Shown piece after piece: positions 9,748 to 20,232 of a stretch of DNA of 64,000 nucleotides; the first letter of the stretch is position 1; the number at the start of each line of letters is the position of its first letter. The notes under the pieces are model-generated. The model worked only from the letters and a program-made list of their open reading frames with translations. It did not search any database and was not told the origin of the DNA. The stretch covers positions 1-64,000 of the forward strand of contig CAJXVU010000004.1 in NCBI GenBank assembly GCA_913062555.1, written 5' to 3'. This stretch comes from an uncultured Bacteroidota bacterium. GTDB lineage: Bacteria > Bacteroidota > Bacteroidia > Flavobacteriales > Flavobacteriaceae. Made by a program: the position numbers and the translations under genes.

Positions 9748-9835
9748 TTGATTTATAATTTAAAACTCCGGAGGAAACAGAAATATGTTTCTTTATATGT
9801 TGATAACAATAATACTAAATCCAAAGCAATTCGGC

Positions 9836-9866
9836 TTCAAAAAGACAAGTAAAAAATGTAACTTTG
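9836..9866 (+). promoter_or_regulatory. Candidate uvrA promoter
   Basis: TAACTTTG at 9859-9866 matches TAnnTTTG exactly, and TTC (one mismatch to TTG) lies 20 bases upstream at 9836-9838. The predicted start near 9871 precedes the ATG at 9882 by 11 bases. Because the box overlaps the alternative TTG codon at 9864, it argues for the ATG as the true start of uvrA. Confidence 0.6.
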
Positions 9867-9881
9867 CGACTTTGCCATGCT

Positions 9882-12713
9882 ATGACCAAATTTGAAGAAC
9901 ATATTGAAGTTCAAGGTGCCAGAGTGCACAATCTAAAAAATATTGATGTTACTATTCCCAGAGAGAAACTTGTGGTTATTACAGGGCTTTCAGGATCTGG
10001 AAAATCGTCTTTAGCCTTTGACACTATTTATGCTGAAGGCCAGCGTCGTTATATTGAAACTTTTTCGGCCTATGCCCGACAGTTCCTAGGTGGTCTTGAA
10101 CGTCCGGATGTTGATAAAATAGACGGCTTGTCTCCTGTTATTGCCATAGAGCAAAAAACTACCAGTAAATCTCCGCGATCAACAGTAGGAACCATTACTG
10201 AAATTTATGATTTCTTACGATTACTATTCGCCAGAGCCAGTGATGCCTATAGCTTTAATACCGGTGAAAAAATGGTGAGTTATAATGATGAGCAAATAAA
10301 AGCACTTATTATTAAAAGCTTTGAAGGCAAACGGATTAATATTTTATCCCCTGTAATTCGGTCTAGAAAAGGACACTATCGCGAATTATTTGAGCAAATT
10401 GCAAAACAAGGCTTCGTTAAGGTAAGAACGGATGGTGAAATCAAAGATCTTGTTAAAGGCATGAAACTCGATCGTTATAAAAACCATGATATCGAGATTG
10501 TTATTGATCGCCTTAAGATAGATGTGGACGCTGATAATGATAAACGACTCACAGAGAGTATCAAAACGGCCATGTATCATGGTGACAATGTCTTGATGGT
10601 CATTGATCATGACACTAATGAAGTGCGCTATTTTAGTCGGAATTTAATGTGTCCTTCCTCTGGTATTTCATATCCTAATCCAGAACCTAATAACTTTTCA
10701 TTCAATTCTCCAAAAGGCGCTTGTACTAAGTGTAACGGTATTGGGAACTTATATGAGGTGAATCCTCATAAAATAATTCCTGACGATTCCTTATCCATAA
10801 AAAATGGAGGATTAGCCCCTCAAGGGCAACAAAAAAATACTTGGATTTTCAAACAATTGGAACTTATCGCACAGCGATTTAATTTCAATTTAAATGACCC
10901 TATAAAATCCATTCCAAAAGAAGCTCTAGAAATGATTCTTTATGGCGGTAACGATAAATTTACTGTTGATAGTAAATCACTCGGTATAGCACGTCATTAT
11001 AATATTGATTTTGAAGGGATTGCTAATTTTATTGAAAGTCAGCATAAAAATGCAGAATCCACTTCCATTAAGCGTTGGGCTAAGGAATATATGGATAAAG
11101 TGTGCTGTTCCAAATGTGGAGGATCACGCCTGAAAAAAGAATCCTTGTATTTCAAAATAAACACAAAAAACATTTCTGAATTAGCTCAATTAGACATTAT
11201 CGATCTCTTCGACTGGTTTGATAATTTGGAACCGCGTTTAACAGAAAAGCAGCGCGCTATTGCTTCAGAAATAATTAAAGAAATAAAGACTAGATTACAA
11301 TTTTTACTTGATGTTGGACTTACTTACCTAACTCTGGATAGAAGTTCTAAATCCTTATCTGGTGGTGAAGCTCAACGTATTCGGCTTGCTACACAAATAG
11401 GATCGCAACTTGTAGGTGTGCTCTATATTTTAGATGAGCCTAGTATTGGATTACACCAGCGCGATAATGAAAAACTTATTAATTCATTAGTGTCACTTAG
11501 AGATATAGGCAATTCAGTTATTGTAGTTGAACACGATAAGGATATGATTGAACGTGCCGACCACGTGATAGACATTGGACCTAAAGCGGGGAAACACGGG
11601 GGCGAAATAATTAGTGAAGGCACCCCTGAAGAATTAAAATCACATCATACCTTAACAGCGGATTATTTAAACGGTACCAAGACAATTGAAGTCCCAAAAG
11701 AACGCCGGATTGGCAATGGAAAAAAAATTGTTCTTAAAGGTTGTACCGGAAATAACTTGAAAAATGTTTCAGTCAGCTTTCCACTTGGGAAGATGATAGG
11801 AGTAACTGGAGTTTCAGGCAGTGGAAAATCTACACTTATTAATGAAACCCTATACCCTATTCTAAACAACTATTATTTCAACGGTGTTAAAATACCGATG
11901 CCATATAAAAAAATAGAAGGCCTTAAACACAGTGACAAGGTTATTGATATTAACCAGTCCCCTATTGGGCGAACTCCTAGAAGTAACCCTGCTACTTATA
12001 CTGGTGTTTTTAGTGAAATAAGAAGTCTGTTCTCTAAAATCCCAGAAGCGATGATTAGAGGTTATAAACCGGGACGTTTTAGCTTTAATGTTGCCGGTGG
12101 CCGCTGTGAAACATGTAAAGGTGGTGGCCTACGGGTTATTGAAATGAATTTTCTGCCAGATGTTTATGTAGAATGCGAAACCTGTCAAGGGAAACGTTTT
12201 AACCGAGAAACTTTGGAAATTCGATATAAAGGAAAATCAATAAGTGATGTTTTAAACATGACAATAAACGAGTCCGTTCCATTTTTCGAACATATTCCAA
12301 AAATATACCGAAAACTTAAAACCATACAAGATGTTGGCCTAGGATATATATCTCTGGGTCAGCAAAGTACAACGCTTTCTGGTGGAGAAGCTCAACGCAT
12401 CAAACTCGCGACAGAATTATCTAAAAAAGATACAGGGAATACATTTTATATTCTTGACGAACCCACGACAGGATTACATTTTGAAGATATTAGAGTCCTT
12501 ATGATTGTGCTTAATAAACTAGTAAACAAGGGCAATACCGTATTAATTATTGAACATAATTTGGATGTCATTAAAATGGTAGATCATATTATTGATATTG
12601 GCTATGAAGGTGGTAAAGGTGGTGGAGAAATTATTGTTGAAGGGACTCCTGAGGAAGTTGCTAAACATAAAAAAAGCTACACCGCACAATTTCTTAAAAA
12701 AGAATTAAATTAG
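9882..12713 (+). CDS. uvrA: UvrABC excinuclease subunit A
   Basis: A 943-residue UvrA, the damage-recognition ATPase of nucleotide excision repair; it works as a dimer and loads UvrB. Seen: first Walker [13 protein letters not shown] (about 31-42), signature [17 protein letters not shown] with DEPSIGL, second Walker [11 protein letters not shown] (about 644-653), zinc module C-x2-C...C-x2-C in [21 protein letters not shown], and a second signature [15 protein letters not shown] with DEPTTGL. The first zinc module reads CPSS where most UvrAs have CxxC, so one ligand is missing. I set the start at the ATG preceding [11 protein letters not shown]; an upstream in-frame TTG overlaps the promoter. 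A LOG-family gene follows by 21 bases. Confidence 0.96.
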   Translation: MTKFEEHIEVQGARVHNLKNIDVTIPREKLVVITGLSGSGKSSLAFDTIYAEGQRRYIETFSAYARQFLGGLERPDVDKIDGLSPVIAIEQKTTSKSPRSTVGTITEIYDFLRLLFARASDAYSFNTGEKMVSYNDEQIKALIIKSFEGKRINILSPVIRSRKGHYRELFEQIAKQGFVKVRTDGEIKDLVKGMKLDRYKNHDIEIVIDRLKIDVDADNDKRLTESIKTAMYHGDNVLMVIDHDTNEVRYFSRNLMCPSSGISYPNPEPNNFSFNSPKGACTKCNGIGNLYEVNPHKIIPDDSLSIKNGGLAPQGQQKNTWIFKQLELIAQRFNFNLNDPIKSIPKEALEMILYGGNDKFTVDSKSLGIARHYNIDFEGIANFIESQHKNAESTSIKRWAKEYMDKVCCSKCGGSRLKKESLYFKINTKNISELAQLDIIDLFDWFDNLEPRLTEKQRAIASEIIKEIKTRLQFLLDVGLTYLTLDRSSKSLSGGEAQRIRLATQIGSQLVGVLYILDEPSIGLHQRDNEKLINSLVSLRDIGNSVIVVEHDKDMIERADHVIDIGPKAGKHGGEIISEGTPEELKSHHTLTADYLNGTKTIEVPKERRIGNGKKIVLKGCTGNNLKNVSVSFPLGKMIGVTGVSGSGKSTLINETLYPILNNYYFNGVKIPMPYKKIEGLKHSDKVIDINQSPIGRTPRSNPATYTGVFSEIRSLFSKIPEAMIRGYKPGRFSFNVAGGRCETCKGGGLRVIEMNFLPDVYVECETCQGKRFNRETLEIRYKGKSISDVLNMTINESVPFFEHIPKIYRKLKTIQDVGLGYISLGQQSTTLSGGEAQRIKLATELSKKDTGNTFYILDEPTTGLHFEDIRVLMIVLNKLVNKGNTVLIIEHNLDVIKMVDHIIDIGYEGGKGGGEIIVEGTPEEVAKHKKSYTAQFLKKELN

Positions 12714-12734
12714 CATTTTAGAAAAAGTAAACAT

Positions 12735-13421
12735 ATGAGAACACAGCACCATAAAGGATGGAATGAAATAAAAACCAATGATTCCTGGGCCCTTTTTAAA
12801 ATAATGGGAGAATTTGTCAATGGTTTTGAAAAAATGAGTCGGATTGGACCCTGTGTCTCTATTTTCGGATCTGCAAGAACAAAACCAGATAATAAATATT
12901 ACAAATTAGCAGAAAGCATCGCCAAGCGCATTGTAGAAGCTGGTTATGGAGTTATAACTGGTGGTGGGCCAGGAATTATGGAAGCGGGTAATAAAGGAGC
13001 TCACTTAGCAGGAGGTACATCAGTTGGATTAAATATTGACCTCCCTTTTGAACAGCACGACAATCCATATATCGACTTAGATAAAAATATGGATTTTGAT
13101 TACTTTTTTGTTCGAAAAGTAATGTTTGTAAAATACTCACAAGGATTTGTGGTGATGCCTGGTGGCTTTGGTACTTTAGATGAGCTATTTGAAGCGATTA
13201 CTCTTATTCAAACTAAAAAAATTGAACGATTCCCTATTATCATGGTTGGTACTGAATTTTGGAGTGGCATGTTTGATTGGGTTAAATCAACCTTATTGGA
13301 AAAATTTGAAAATGTGAGCGCAACCGATTTAGATTTAATCCATCTAGTAGATACAGAAGATGAAGTTATACATATTCTGGATTCATTCTATAAAGAATAT
13401 GAATTAAGTCCGAATTTCTAG
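12735..13421 (+). CDS. LOG family protein (TIGR00730-type nucleotide phosphoribohydrolase)
   Basis: A 228-residue Rossmann-fold protein of the lysine-decarboxylase-like/LOG family. Characterised members cleave nucleoside 5'-monophosphates, for example cytokinin riboside monophosphates, to base plus ribose-5-phosphate. Seen: FGSARTKPDN, the nucleotide loop GYGVITGGGPGIMEA, and the family motif PGGFGTLDE at about residues 142-150. Length is typical (about 230). It begins 21 bases after uvrA and is probably read through from it. The substrate is not decidable from sequence. Confidence 0.9.
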   Translation: MRTQHHKGWNEIKTNDSWALFKIMGEFVNGFEKMSRIGPCVSIFGSARTKPDNKYYKLAESIAKRIVEAGYGVITGGGPGIMEAGNKGAHLAGGTSVGLNIDLPFEQHDNPYIDLDKNMDFDYFFVRKVMFVKYSQGFVVMPGGFGTLDELFEAITLIQTKKIERFPIIMVGTEFWSGMFDWVKSTLLEKFENVSATDLDLIHLVDTEDEVIHILDSFYKEYELSPNF

Positions 13422-13468
13422 TAATAAACCTTATTTTTTGTAAAATAAACAACATACAATTGTATTAA

Positions 13469-16303
13469 TTGGAAAAGAAAACGCTATATATAGTTGCCCT
13501 ATTTTTAACCTGTTTTAGTGCTAACTCACAAAACAAACTCGAGATTAACGCTGCGTTTAAAGTCAACACAAAGCAAATTCTTATCAATCAATATATAGAG
13601 TATACTAACAACTCAAAGGATACTCTAAATACAATTTATCTTAACGATTGGAGCAATAGTTACGCCACTAAGTCAACCCCTTTAGCACAACGTTTTTCGG
13701 AGGAGTACAGTACAAAATTTCATTTTGCTAAAAATGAGGAACGTGGTTTTACATCGATAACATCTATTCGGGACAATAATAAAAATAATATATCTTTTAT
13801 AAGACTAGACCAACACCCAGATGTTATTGAAGTTTCTCTAAATACACCTGTATATCCAGGAGAAAAATATAAACTAACATTAAACTATACAGTACAACTA
13901 CCAAGTAATAAATTTACACGTTACGGTGTTACATCACTCCAAGACTTTAATTTAAAATACTGGTATATCACACCAGCCGTATACACTAAAAGTTGGCAGT
14001 ATTACAGCAATAAAAATTTAGACGATTTATATATTCCCAAATCAGATATCACCTTACAAATTGAGTTTCCCAAGAATTATGTATTATCTACCGAGTTAGA
14101 TTTTATAAATACTAGGCAGAATTCCAATTCACAAACTTCTATTTACTCAGGGATTGATCGCATAGACACTAGACTATTTCTACAAAAACTTCCTGTTTAC
14201 AAAACGGAGCAAACGAAAAACTTTTCTATTATTTCAAATATTACAGAGAAAGGTCTTGAGCCATCAAAAAAAGCGATTATTACAGATAAAATTACTGAAT
14301 TTATCACAAAATATTTAGGAAAATATCCTCATAAAAAAATATTGGTTACTGAAATTGATGCAAAAAAAGACCCGATATATGGATTAAGCCAACTTCCAGA
14401 ATTTATCAGACCCTTTCCTAAAAATTTTCAGTATGAGTTAAAACTATTGAAAAATACACTTGGAAATTTTCTAGATAACACCTTACTCATCAATCCAAGA
14501 AAGGAACAATGGTTGAGAGATGGCATTCAAATTTACTATTTGATAAAATATATTGAAGAGTACTACCCAGAAATGAAACTCTTAGGAGCTTTAGCCGATA
14601 TTTGGGGCGTAAGATCATTTCATGCAGCTGATTTAAAATTTAATGAGCAATATAGCCTCATTTATATGCACATGGCTAGAACCAACAGAGATCAGGCTTT
14701 AAATACTTCGAAAGACTCTCTATTAAGATTTAATAAAGACCTCGCCAACAAGTACAAAGCTGGAGTTGGATTCAAATATCTTGATGATTATATTAATTCT
14801 GACATTCTAGAAAACACTGTAAAGCAATTTTTGGAAAGCAATAGAGTTAAACCGACCTCAACACATCATTTTGAAACGCTTTTAAAGTCTAACACCCCTA
14901 AAAATATTGATTGGTTTTTTGAGGACTATGTGGGTACTAATAAAAAGATAGATTTTAAAATTAAAAGAATTTCAAAAACTAAAGACTCAATTCAATTAAT
15001 TTTAAAAAACAAGCGACTCAACGACATGCCAGTAACGTTATTCGCTTTAAATAATGACAGCGTAATCTCAAAAACTTGGATTGACAAGGTTCAAGGAAAA
15101 AAAACAATTACAATCCCTAGAAATAATGCCACAAAGCTCGTTTTAAATTACGACAAGACTATTCCAGAATATAACTTAAGAGATAATTGGAAATCGTTAA
15201 AAGGATTCTTTTCTAACAACAAACCATTACAATTTCGATTATTTAAAGATATAGAAGACCCCAACTATAATCAAATATTTTTGATGCCTCTTTTAGAATT
15301 TAAAAATATTTACGACGGTCTTACAATTGGAAGTAAATTTTATAATAAAACCGTTTTACGAAAAGGCTTCAATTATAAAATCACCCCAAATTATGGCACA
15401 AAATCTAAATCATTCACCTTTTCGGGAACCGTTTCATACATTCAAAACATTGAAAATAAAGATCTTTTCAAAATAACCTATGGTTTAACTGGGAAATATT
15501 CATCGTATGCACCCGATCTATTCGCGAAAGTGATTACACCATTCCTAACCTTTAGTTTTAGAGATCATACCGATTATAGATCCAATAAATTTCAGGCCAT
15601 AAATTTTAGATATCTAGATATTAATAAAGATCCAGATATTGAAAATATTTCTGATAATACTGAACCTAATTATGGTGTTTTTAATGCCAGATATATAAAT
15701 ACAAATCCTGGCTTAATCGACTATTATAAGTGGTTTGCAGATTTTCAACTATCAAAAAACTTTGGTAAATTATCGTTTAATTACGAATACAGAAAATTAT
15801 TTGAAAGTAATAGACAATTAAATATTCGCTTTTTTGTAGGCGCATTTTTATACAATAATAATGATAGAAATTCCAATTACTTCAACTTTGCACTAGACCG
15901 ACCAACCGACTATTTATTTGATTATAATTATTTGGGGCGCTCTGAAGCTACAGGAATTTATAGTCAGCAAATAATTATTGGAGAAGGCGGATTTAAATCT
16001 AAATTGGAAACGCCCTTTGCAAATCAATGGATGTCTACGGTAAATTTAAGTACTACACTTTGGAAATACATTCAGGCATATGGGGACATGGGACTTGTAA
16101 AAAACACTTATCAGAATGTCAAGTTTGTTTATGACTCTGGAATTAGAATAAACCTTGTCACTGATTATTTTGAAGTATATTTTCCATTGTATTCAAATTT
16201 AGGCTGGGAAGTAGGCCAACCGCACTATGATCAAAAGATCAGATTTCTGTTCACAGTAGACCCACAATCTTTATTAGGGTTATTCAGAAGAAAATGGTAT
16301 TAA
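13469..16303 (+). CDS. M1 peptidase-like protein lacking HExxH, with C-terminal outer-membrane barrel
   Basis: A 944-residue exported protein with three parts: a signal peptide (1-20, ends FSANSQ); a gluzincin (M1 aminopeptidase)-like region (about 20-560) with the beta-rich N-domain and helical region; and a C-terminal region (about 590-944) of alternating aromatic strands ending in a terminal aromatic (RRKWY), as in outer-membrane beta-barrels. Where M1 enzymes carry HExxH-x18-E I find only NPRKEQWLRDGIQIYYLIKY, so zinc-dependent catalysis is unlikely. The start is a TTG, chosen because it completes the signal peptide. It stands alone between the LOG gene and the E1 gene. I infer a structural or binding role at the outer membrane. 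Confidence 0.78.
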   Translation: MEKKTLYIVALFLTCFSANSQNKLEINAAFKVNTKQILINQYIEYTNNSKDTLNTIYLNDWSNSYATKSTPLAQRFSEEYSTKFHFAKNEERGFTSITSIRDNNKNNISFIRLDQHPDVIEVSLNTPVYPGEKYKLTLNYTVQLPSNKFTRYGVTSLQDFNLKYWYITPAVYTKSWQYYSNKNLDDLYIPKSDITLQIEFPKNYVLSTELDFINTRQNSNSQTSIYSGIDRIDTRLFLQKLPVYKTEQTKNFSIISNITEKGLEPSKKAIITDKITEFITKYLGKYPHKKILVTEIDAKKDPIYGLSQLPEFIRPFPKNFQYELKLLKNTLGNFLDNTLLINPRKEQWLRDGIQIYYLIKYIEEYYPEMKLLGALADIWGVRSFHAADLKFNEQYSLIYMHMARTNRDQALNTSKDSLLRFNKDLANKYKAGVGFKYLDDYINSDILENTVKQFLESNRVKPTSTHHFETLLKSNTPKNIDWFFEDYVGTNKKIDFKIKRISKTKDSIQLILKNKRLNDMPVTLFALNNDSVISKTWIDKVQGKKTITIPRNNATKLVLNYDKTIPEYNLRDNWKSLKGFFSNNKPLQFRLFKDIEDPNYNQIFLMPLLEFKNIYDGLTIGSKFYNKTVLRKGFNYKITPNYGTKSKSFTFSGTVSYIQNIENKDLFKITYGLTGKYSSYAPDLFAKVITPFLTFSFRDHTDYRSNKFQAINFRYLDINKDPDIENISDNTEPNYGVFNARYINTNPGLIDYYKWFADFQLSKNFGKLSFNYEYRKLFESNRQLNIRFFVGAFLYNNNDRNSNYFNFALDRPTDYLFDYNYLGRSEATGIYSQQIIIGEGGFKSKLETPFANQWMSTVNLSTTLWKYIQAYGDMGLVKNTYQNVKFVYDSGIRINLVTDYFEVYFPLYSNLGWEVGQPHYDQKIRFLFTVDPQSLLGLFRRKWY

Positions 16304-16425
16304 TTCCTGTTTTATTATTTTCAATTATTCATAATGAAAAGTGAATATTTCGACTTTCAATGTGTTTTTCTTTGATAAATGAAGTATTTTTTATCATATA
16401 TTCATTTTATTAACAAGTTTTCGCA

Positions 16426-16456
16426 TTGCAAAATCCATTAAAATTAGCTAAATTTG
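16426..16456 (+). promoter_or_regulatory. Promoter of the fused 2-oxoacid dehydrogenase E1 gene
   Basis: TTG at 16426-16428, a 20-base spacer, and TAAATTTG at 16449-16456: a full match to the Bacteroidota -33/-7 promoter. The predicted start near 16461 gives a 17-base leader to the ATG at 16478, and excludes the in-frame TTG at 16454, which lies inside the -7 box. Confidence 0.75.
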
Positions 16457-16477
16457 CAGTATCCTAATCCCTATCAA

Positions 16478-18889
16478 ATGCAAGCAAACCCAGATATAAC
16501 CAAAGATATGTCTTATAGTGATTTCAAAAATGAAATCATAAATGATTACACCATAGCTTTAACCAGTAGAGAATGTAGTTTACTGGGACGGCGTGAGGTG
16601 TTAACAGGAAAGGCTAAGTTTGGTATTTTTGGAGATGGTAAAGAAATACCTCAACTCGCTTGGGCAAAAGCATTTAGAAATGGTGATTTCAGATCGGGGT
16701 ATTATCGCGATCAAACTTTTATGATGGCCATTGGTGAATTAAGTATTGAACAATTTTTCGCAGGTCTTTATGCACATACAGAAATAGAAGCCGACCCAAT
16801 GAGTGCAGGACGACAAATGGGCGGACACTTTGGTACGCATAGTTTAGACGAAAACTATAATTGGAAAGACTTAACAGCACAAAAAAACTCAAGTGCCGAC
16901 ATCTCCCCTACTGCTGCTCAAATGCCTAGATTATTAGGTTTAGCACAAGCTTCGAAAATATATAGAAATGTAAAAGGCATTGATACTACCAAGTTTTCTG
17001 TAAAAGGTAATGAAGTCGCTTGGGGTACAATTGGAAATGCCAGTACTACTGAAGGTGTCTTTTTTGAAACTATAAACGCAGCTGGAGTTTTACAAGTACC
17101 GATGGTAATTAGTATCTGGGATGATGAATACGGCATTTCTGTACATGCTAAGCATCAAACTACTAAGGAAAACATATCAGAAATTCTAAAAGGTTTTCAA
17201 CGTGATGAACATGGAAATGGCTATGAAATTTTAAGAGTCAAAGGTTGGGATTACCCATCATTAATTAACGTATATGAAGAAGCCTCTAAAATAGCCAGAG
17301 AAGAGCATGTCCCTGTCATGATTCATGTCCAGGAATTAACTCAACCTCAAGGCCATTCTACATCAGGATCTCATGAGCGCTATAAAAATACAGAACGACT
17401 AGCTTGGGAATCTGAATTTGATTGCCTTGGCAAGATGAAACACTGGATGATTTCCAATGGTATTGCTACTGAAGAAGAACTAATTCAACTAAATAAAAGT
17501 ATAAAAAAGAAAGTTAGAGAAGGAAAGAAAATAGCATGGAACGCGTTTATATCACCTATTTTAAAAGATAGAGATACTCTAACTAACCTTTTACAAAACG
17601 TTGCACAAACAAGTCCAAACAAAGCTTTTATCACAAAACTAGTCGCTGAATTAAGCACTATTGAAGAACCGATAAGAAAAGATTTGCTCGTTGCAGCACG
17701 TAAAACATTACGTTATATCACTTTTGAGGCATCTACAGAAAAGGAACATTTGAAATCCTGGATAAACTCTTATTTTGAAATTAACCAACCTAAATACAGT
17801 TCGCACTTAAATAGTGTCTCTAGTTTAAATGCTATCGGAATTCAAGAAATATTACCGACCTATAATGACCATCCTGAAGAAGTAGATGGACGTATGATTA
17901 TTCGTGATAATTTTGATGCTATATTTTCTAAATATCCTGAAACTTTAGTTTTTGGGGAGGATGCTGGTAATATTGGTGATGTCAACCAAGGATTAGAAGG
18001 CTTACAAATTAAATATGGTGAATTAAGGGTTGCCGATGTCGGTATTCGTGAAGCAACAATTGTTGGACAGGGTATTGGAATGGCTATGCGTGGATTACGT
18101 CCAATTGCGGAAATACAATATCTTGACTATTTAATGTATGCACTTCAAATTGTTAGTGACGATCTTGCTACACTTCATTATAGAACAAAAGGTAAACAAA
18201 AAGCTCCGCTAATTATTAGAACGCGAGGCCATAGATTAGAAGGCATTTGGCATTCAGGTTCACAGCTTGGCGGAATCTTAAATTTAGTAAGAGGTATTTA
18301 TATATTAGTTCCCAGAAGTATGACAAAAGCTGCTGGCTTTTATAATACAATGCTTAAAAGCGATCAACCTTCCCTTATTATAGAATGCTTAAATGGATAT
18401 CGAACTAAAGAAAAATTACCAAATAATATTGGTGAATTCAGAACACCTGTTGGCGTTGTTGAAACGGTAAAAGAAGGTAGTGATATCACTTTAGTTTCCT
18501 ATGGTTCAACTTTACGAATGGTTGAGCAAACCGCTAAGGAATTACTTGAAGTTGGTATTGATGCCGAAGTGATAGACGTACAGTCATTACTTCCATTTGA
18601 TTTAACTCATGATATTGCAAAAAGTGTTGAAAAAACAAATCGATTAATGATTATAGATGAAGATGTTCCTGGCGGCGCATCGGCATATATTTTAAACGAA
18701 ATTATTAACGTTCAAAACGCATATCAATATTTGGACAGTCAACCAAAAACACTAACTGCTCAACAACATAGACCAGCTTATGGTACTGATGGTGATTATT
18801 TCTCAAAACCCTCTAATGAAGATATTTTTGAAGCTGTTTACAATGTCATGCATGAAGCAAATCCTGAAGATTATCCCAAATTAAGATAG
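16478..18889 (+). CDS. Fused alpha/beta E1 of a branched-chain-type 2-oxoacid dehydrogenase
   Basis: An 803-residue thiamine-diphosphate enzyme in which E1-alpha (about 1-400) and E1-beta (about 450-800) are one chain, as is usual in Bacteroidota. E1 decarboxylates 2-oxoacids, probably branched-chain ones derived from Val/Leu/Ile, and passes the acyl group to lipoyl E2. Seen: alpha part with GHFGTHSLDE, GNASTTEGVFFE and WDDEYGISVHAKHQ; beta part with VFGEDAGNIGDVNQG, the conserved EIQYLDYLMYAL, DVQSLLPFD and a C-terminal GTDGDYFSKP. The ATG start is fixed by the promoter. E2 and E3 are not in the window. A strong terminator follows at 18911. Confidence 0.9.
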   Translation: MQANPDITKDMSYSDFKNEIINDYTIALTSRECSLLGRREVLTGKAKFGIFGDGKEIPQLAWAKAFRNGDFRSGYYRDQTFMMAIGELSIEQFFAGLYAHTEIEADPMSAGRQMGGHFGTHSLDENYNWKDLTAQKNSSADISPTAAQMPRLLGLAQASKIYRNVKGIDTTKFSVKGNEVAWGTIGNASTTEGVFFETINAAGVLQVPMVISIWDDEYGISVHAKHQTTKENISEILKGFQRDEHGNGYEILRVKGWDYPSLINVYEEASKIAREEHVPVMIHVQELTQPQGHSTSGSHERYKNTERLAWESEFDCLGKMKHWMISNGIATEEELIQLNKSIKKKVREGKKIAWNAFISPILKDRDTLTNLLQNVAQTSPNKAFITKLVAELSTIEEPIRKDLLVAARKTLRYITFEASTEKEHLKSWINSYFEINQPKYSSHLNSVSSLNAIGIQEILPTYNDHPEEVDGRMIIRDNFDAIFSKYPETLVFGEDAGNIGDVNQGLEGLQIKYGELRVADVGIREATIVGQGIGMAMRGLRPIAEIQYLDYLMYALQIVSDDLATLHYRTKGKQKAPLIIRTRGHRLEGIWHSGSQLGGILNLVRGIYILVPRSMTKAAGFYNTMLKSDQPSLIIECLNGYRTKEKLPNNIGEFRTPVGVVETVKEGSDITLVSYGSTLRMVEQTAKELLEVGIDAEVIDVQSLLPFDLTHDIAKSVEKTNRLMIIDEDVPGGASAYILNEIINVQNAYQYLDSQPKTLTAQQHRPAYGTDGDYFSKPSNEDIFEAVYNVMHEANPEDYPKLR

Positions 18890-18910
18890 TCTTTATATGA
18901 TACAATTTAG

Positions 18911-18940
18911 AATCCCTCATAAATCAGAGGGATTTTTTTA
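18911..18940 (+). terminator. Rho-independent terminator after the E1 gene
   Basis: An 8-bp stem AATCCCTC/GAGGGATT with an 8-base loop, followed by a run of seven T. It ends the E1 transcript 22 bases after the stop. Confidence 0.85.
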
Positions 18941-18988
18941 TGCGCAAGTTTTTTGAATACATCGCATCTAAACTTATAAAACAATCAA

Positions 18989-20155
18989 ATGAAAAACTAC
19001 ACACTACTTATGTTTTGCCTGTTTCTTGCTGCATGTTCCACAGATGAGACAACATCGAGCACCCCAACTATTGAACTTTCGGATTATTTTTCAATTGACT
19101 TTGATAATCTATTAAATTATGAAAATCAAGCAATTCCTGCGTATATCAATAGAGAAAACACCCCTCTAAACAATCCAATTACAAATGAAGGAGCCACTTT
19201 AGGTAGAATTTTATTTTATGACAACAATTTATCTACCAACAATACAACTGCCTGTGCGAGCTGTCACATCCAAGAACACGCCTTTAGCGATATTGACAAT
19301 GTGAGTCAAGGTGCTAACGGAACAACCGCCAGACATTCAATGCGACTTATAAATGCACGATTTGCAAACGAAGACAATTTTTTCTGGGATGAACGAGCAA
19401 GTTCTTTAGAAATACAAACCACAATGCCAATTCAGGATCATGCAGAAATGGGATTTAGTGGTGAAAATGGTGATCCAAATTTTGGTGATTTAATTACAAA
19501 ACTTGAAGCAATAAACTATTATCCCGAATTATTTACAAATACATTTGGGGATAATACCATTACAGAAGTACGAATTCAAAATGCCTTAGCTCAGTTTGTA
19601 CGCAGTATTCAATCTTTTGATAGTAAGTTTGATACAGGTAGAACATTAGTAAATAATAATGGTCAAGTATTTCCAAATTATACAGCTCAAGAAAATAATG
19701 GTAAAAATTTATTCTTACAGCCTCCAAACTTTAACAATCAAAGTGAAAGAATAAATGGCGGCTTAGGTTGTGCTGCTTGCCATAGTGCCCCAGAATTTGA
19801 TATTGATCCAAATTCTAGAAACAATGGGATTATTGGGCTTGCCGGTGGCAACGGGATCGATCTCACTATTACAAGAGCGCCTTCATTAAGAGATTTGTTA
19901 AAGGCAAATGGAGTGGCCAATGGCCCATTCATGCATATAGGTGCTTCTAACAACTTTATGACTGTTCTCAATCATTATAATGATATTAATATAGCTGCAA
20001 ATACCAATTTAGATCCTAGATTAAGACCTAATGGTATTGGTCAAAAACTAAACATGAGCCAGCAAGAAAAAGACGATGTTTTCGCATTTATTAAAACACT
20101 CACAGGTACCAATGTCTATACCGACGAAAAATGGAGTAACCCCTTTCTGGACTAG
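18989..20155 (+). CDS. Dihaem cytochrome c peroxidase (MauG/CCP family) lipoprotein
   Basis: A 388-residue exported protein with a lipoprotein signal (LFLAACSTDE). Two c-haem attachment motifs are visible: CASCH at about residue 88 and CAACH at about 261, the arrangement of bacterial dihaem cytochrome c peroxidases and MauG-like proteins. These reduce hydrogen peroxide or oxidise protein/cofactor substrates in the periplasm. Other family features: GRILFYDNNLS before haem 1, FFWDERASSLEIQ after it, and a conserved APSLRDL segment. Length is slightly above the family norm of about 330-350, mostly in the N-terminal linker. It has its own transcription unit. Confidence 0.9.
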   Translation: MKNYTLLMFCLFLAACSTDETTSSTPTIELSDYFSIDFDNLLNYENQAIPAYINRENTPLNNPITNEGATLGRILFYDNNLSTNNTTACASCHIQEHAFSDIDNVSQGANGTTARHSMRLINARFANEDNFFWDERASSLEIQTTMPIQDHAEMGFSGENGDPNFGDLITKLEAINYYPELFTNTFGDNTITEVRIQNALAQFVRSIQSFDSKFDTGRTLVNNNGQVFPNYTAQENNGKNLFLQPPNFNNQSERINGGLGCAACHSAPEFDIDPNSRNNGIIGLAGGNGIDLTITRAPSLRDLLKANGVANGPFMHIGASNNFMTVLNHYNDINIAANTNLDPRLRPNGIGQKLNMSQQEKDDVFAFIKTLTGTNVYTDEKWSNPFLD

Positions 20156-20232
20156 ATAACAAAAAACATTGGCAACTCATATCACGATGGATGCTTTAAT
20201 TTTTATATATTTAAACTCCTAACAGTTTAAAT

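Noticed and set aside
9785-9895. A 36-codon plus-strand frame starting MFLYMLITIIL after a GGAGG-like sequence
   Set aside because: It contains the uvrA promoter and overlaps the uvrA start in another frame; Bacteroidota rarely use Shine-Dalgarno sites, so the GGAGG is weak evidence.
16454-16477. TTG as the start of the E1 gene
   Set aside because: The TTG is inside the TAAATTTG -7 box; the ATG at 16478 lies 17 bases after the predicted transcript start.
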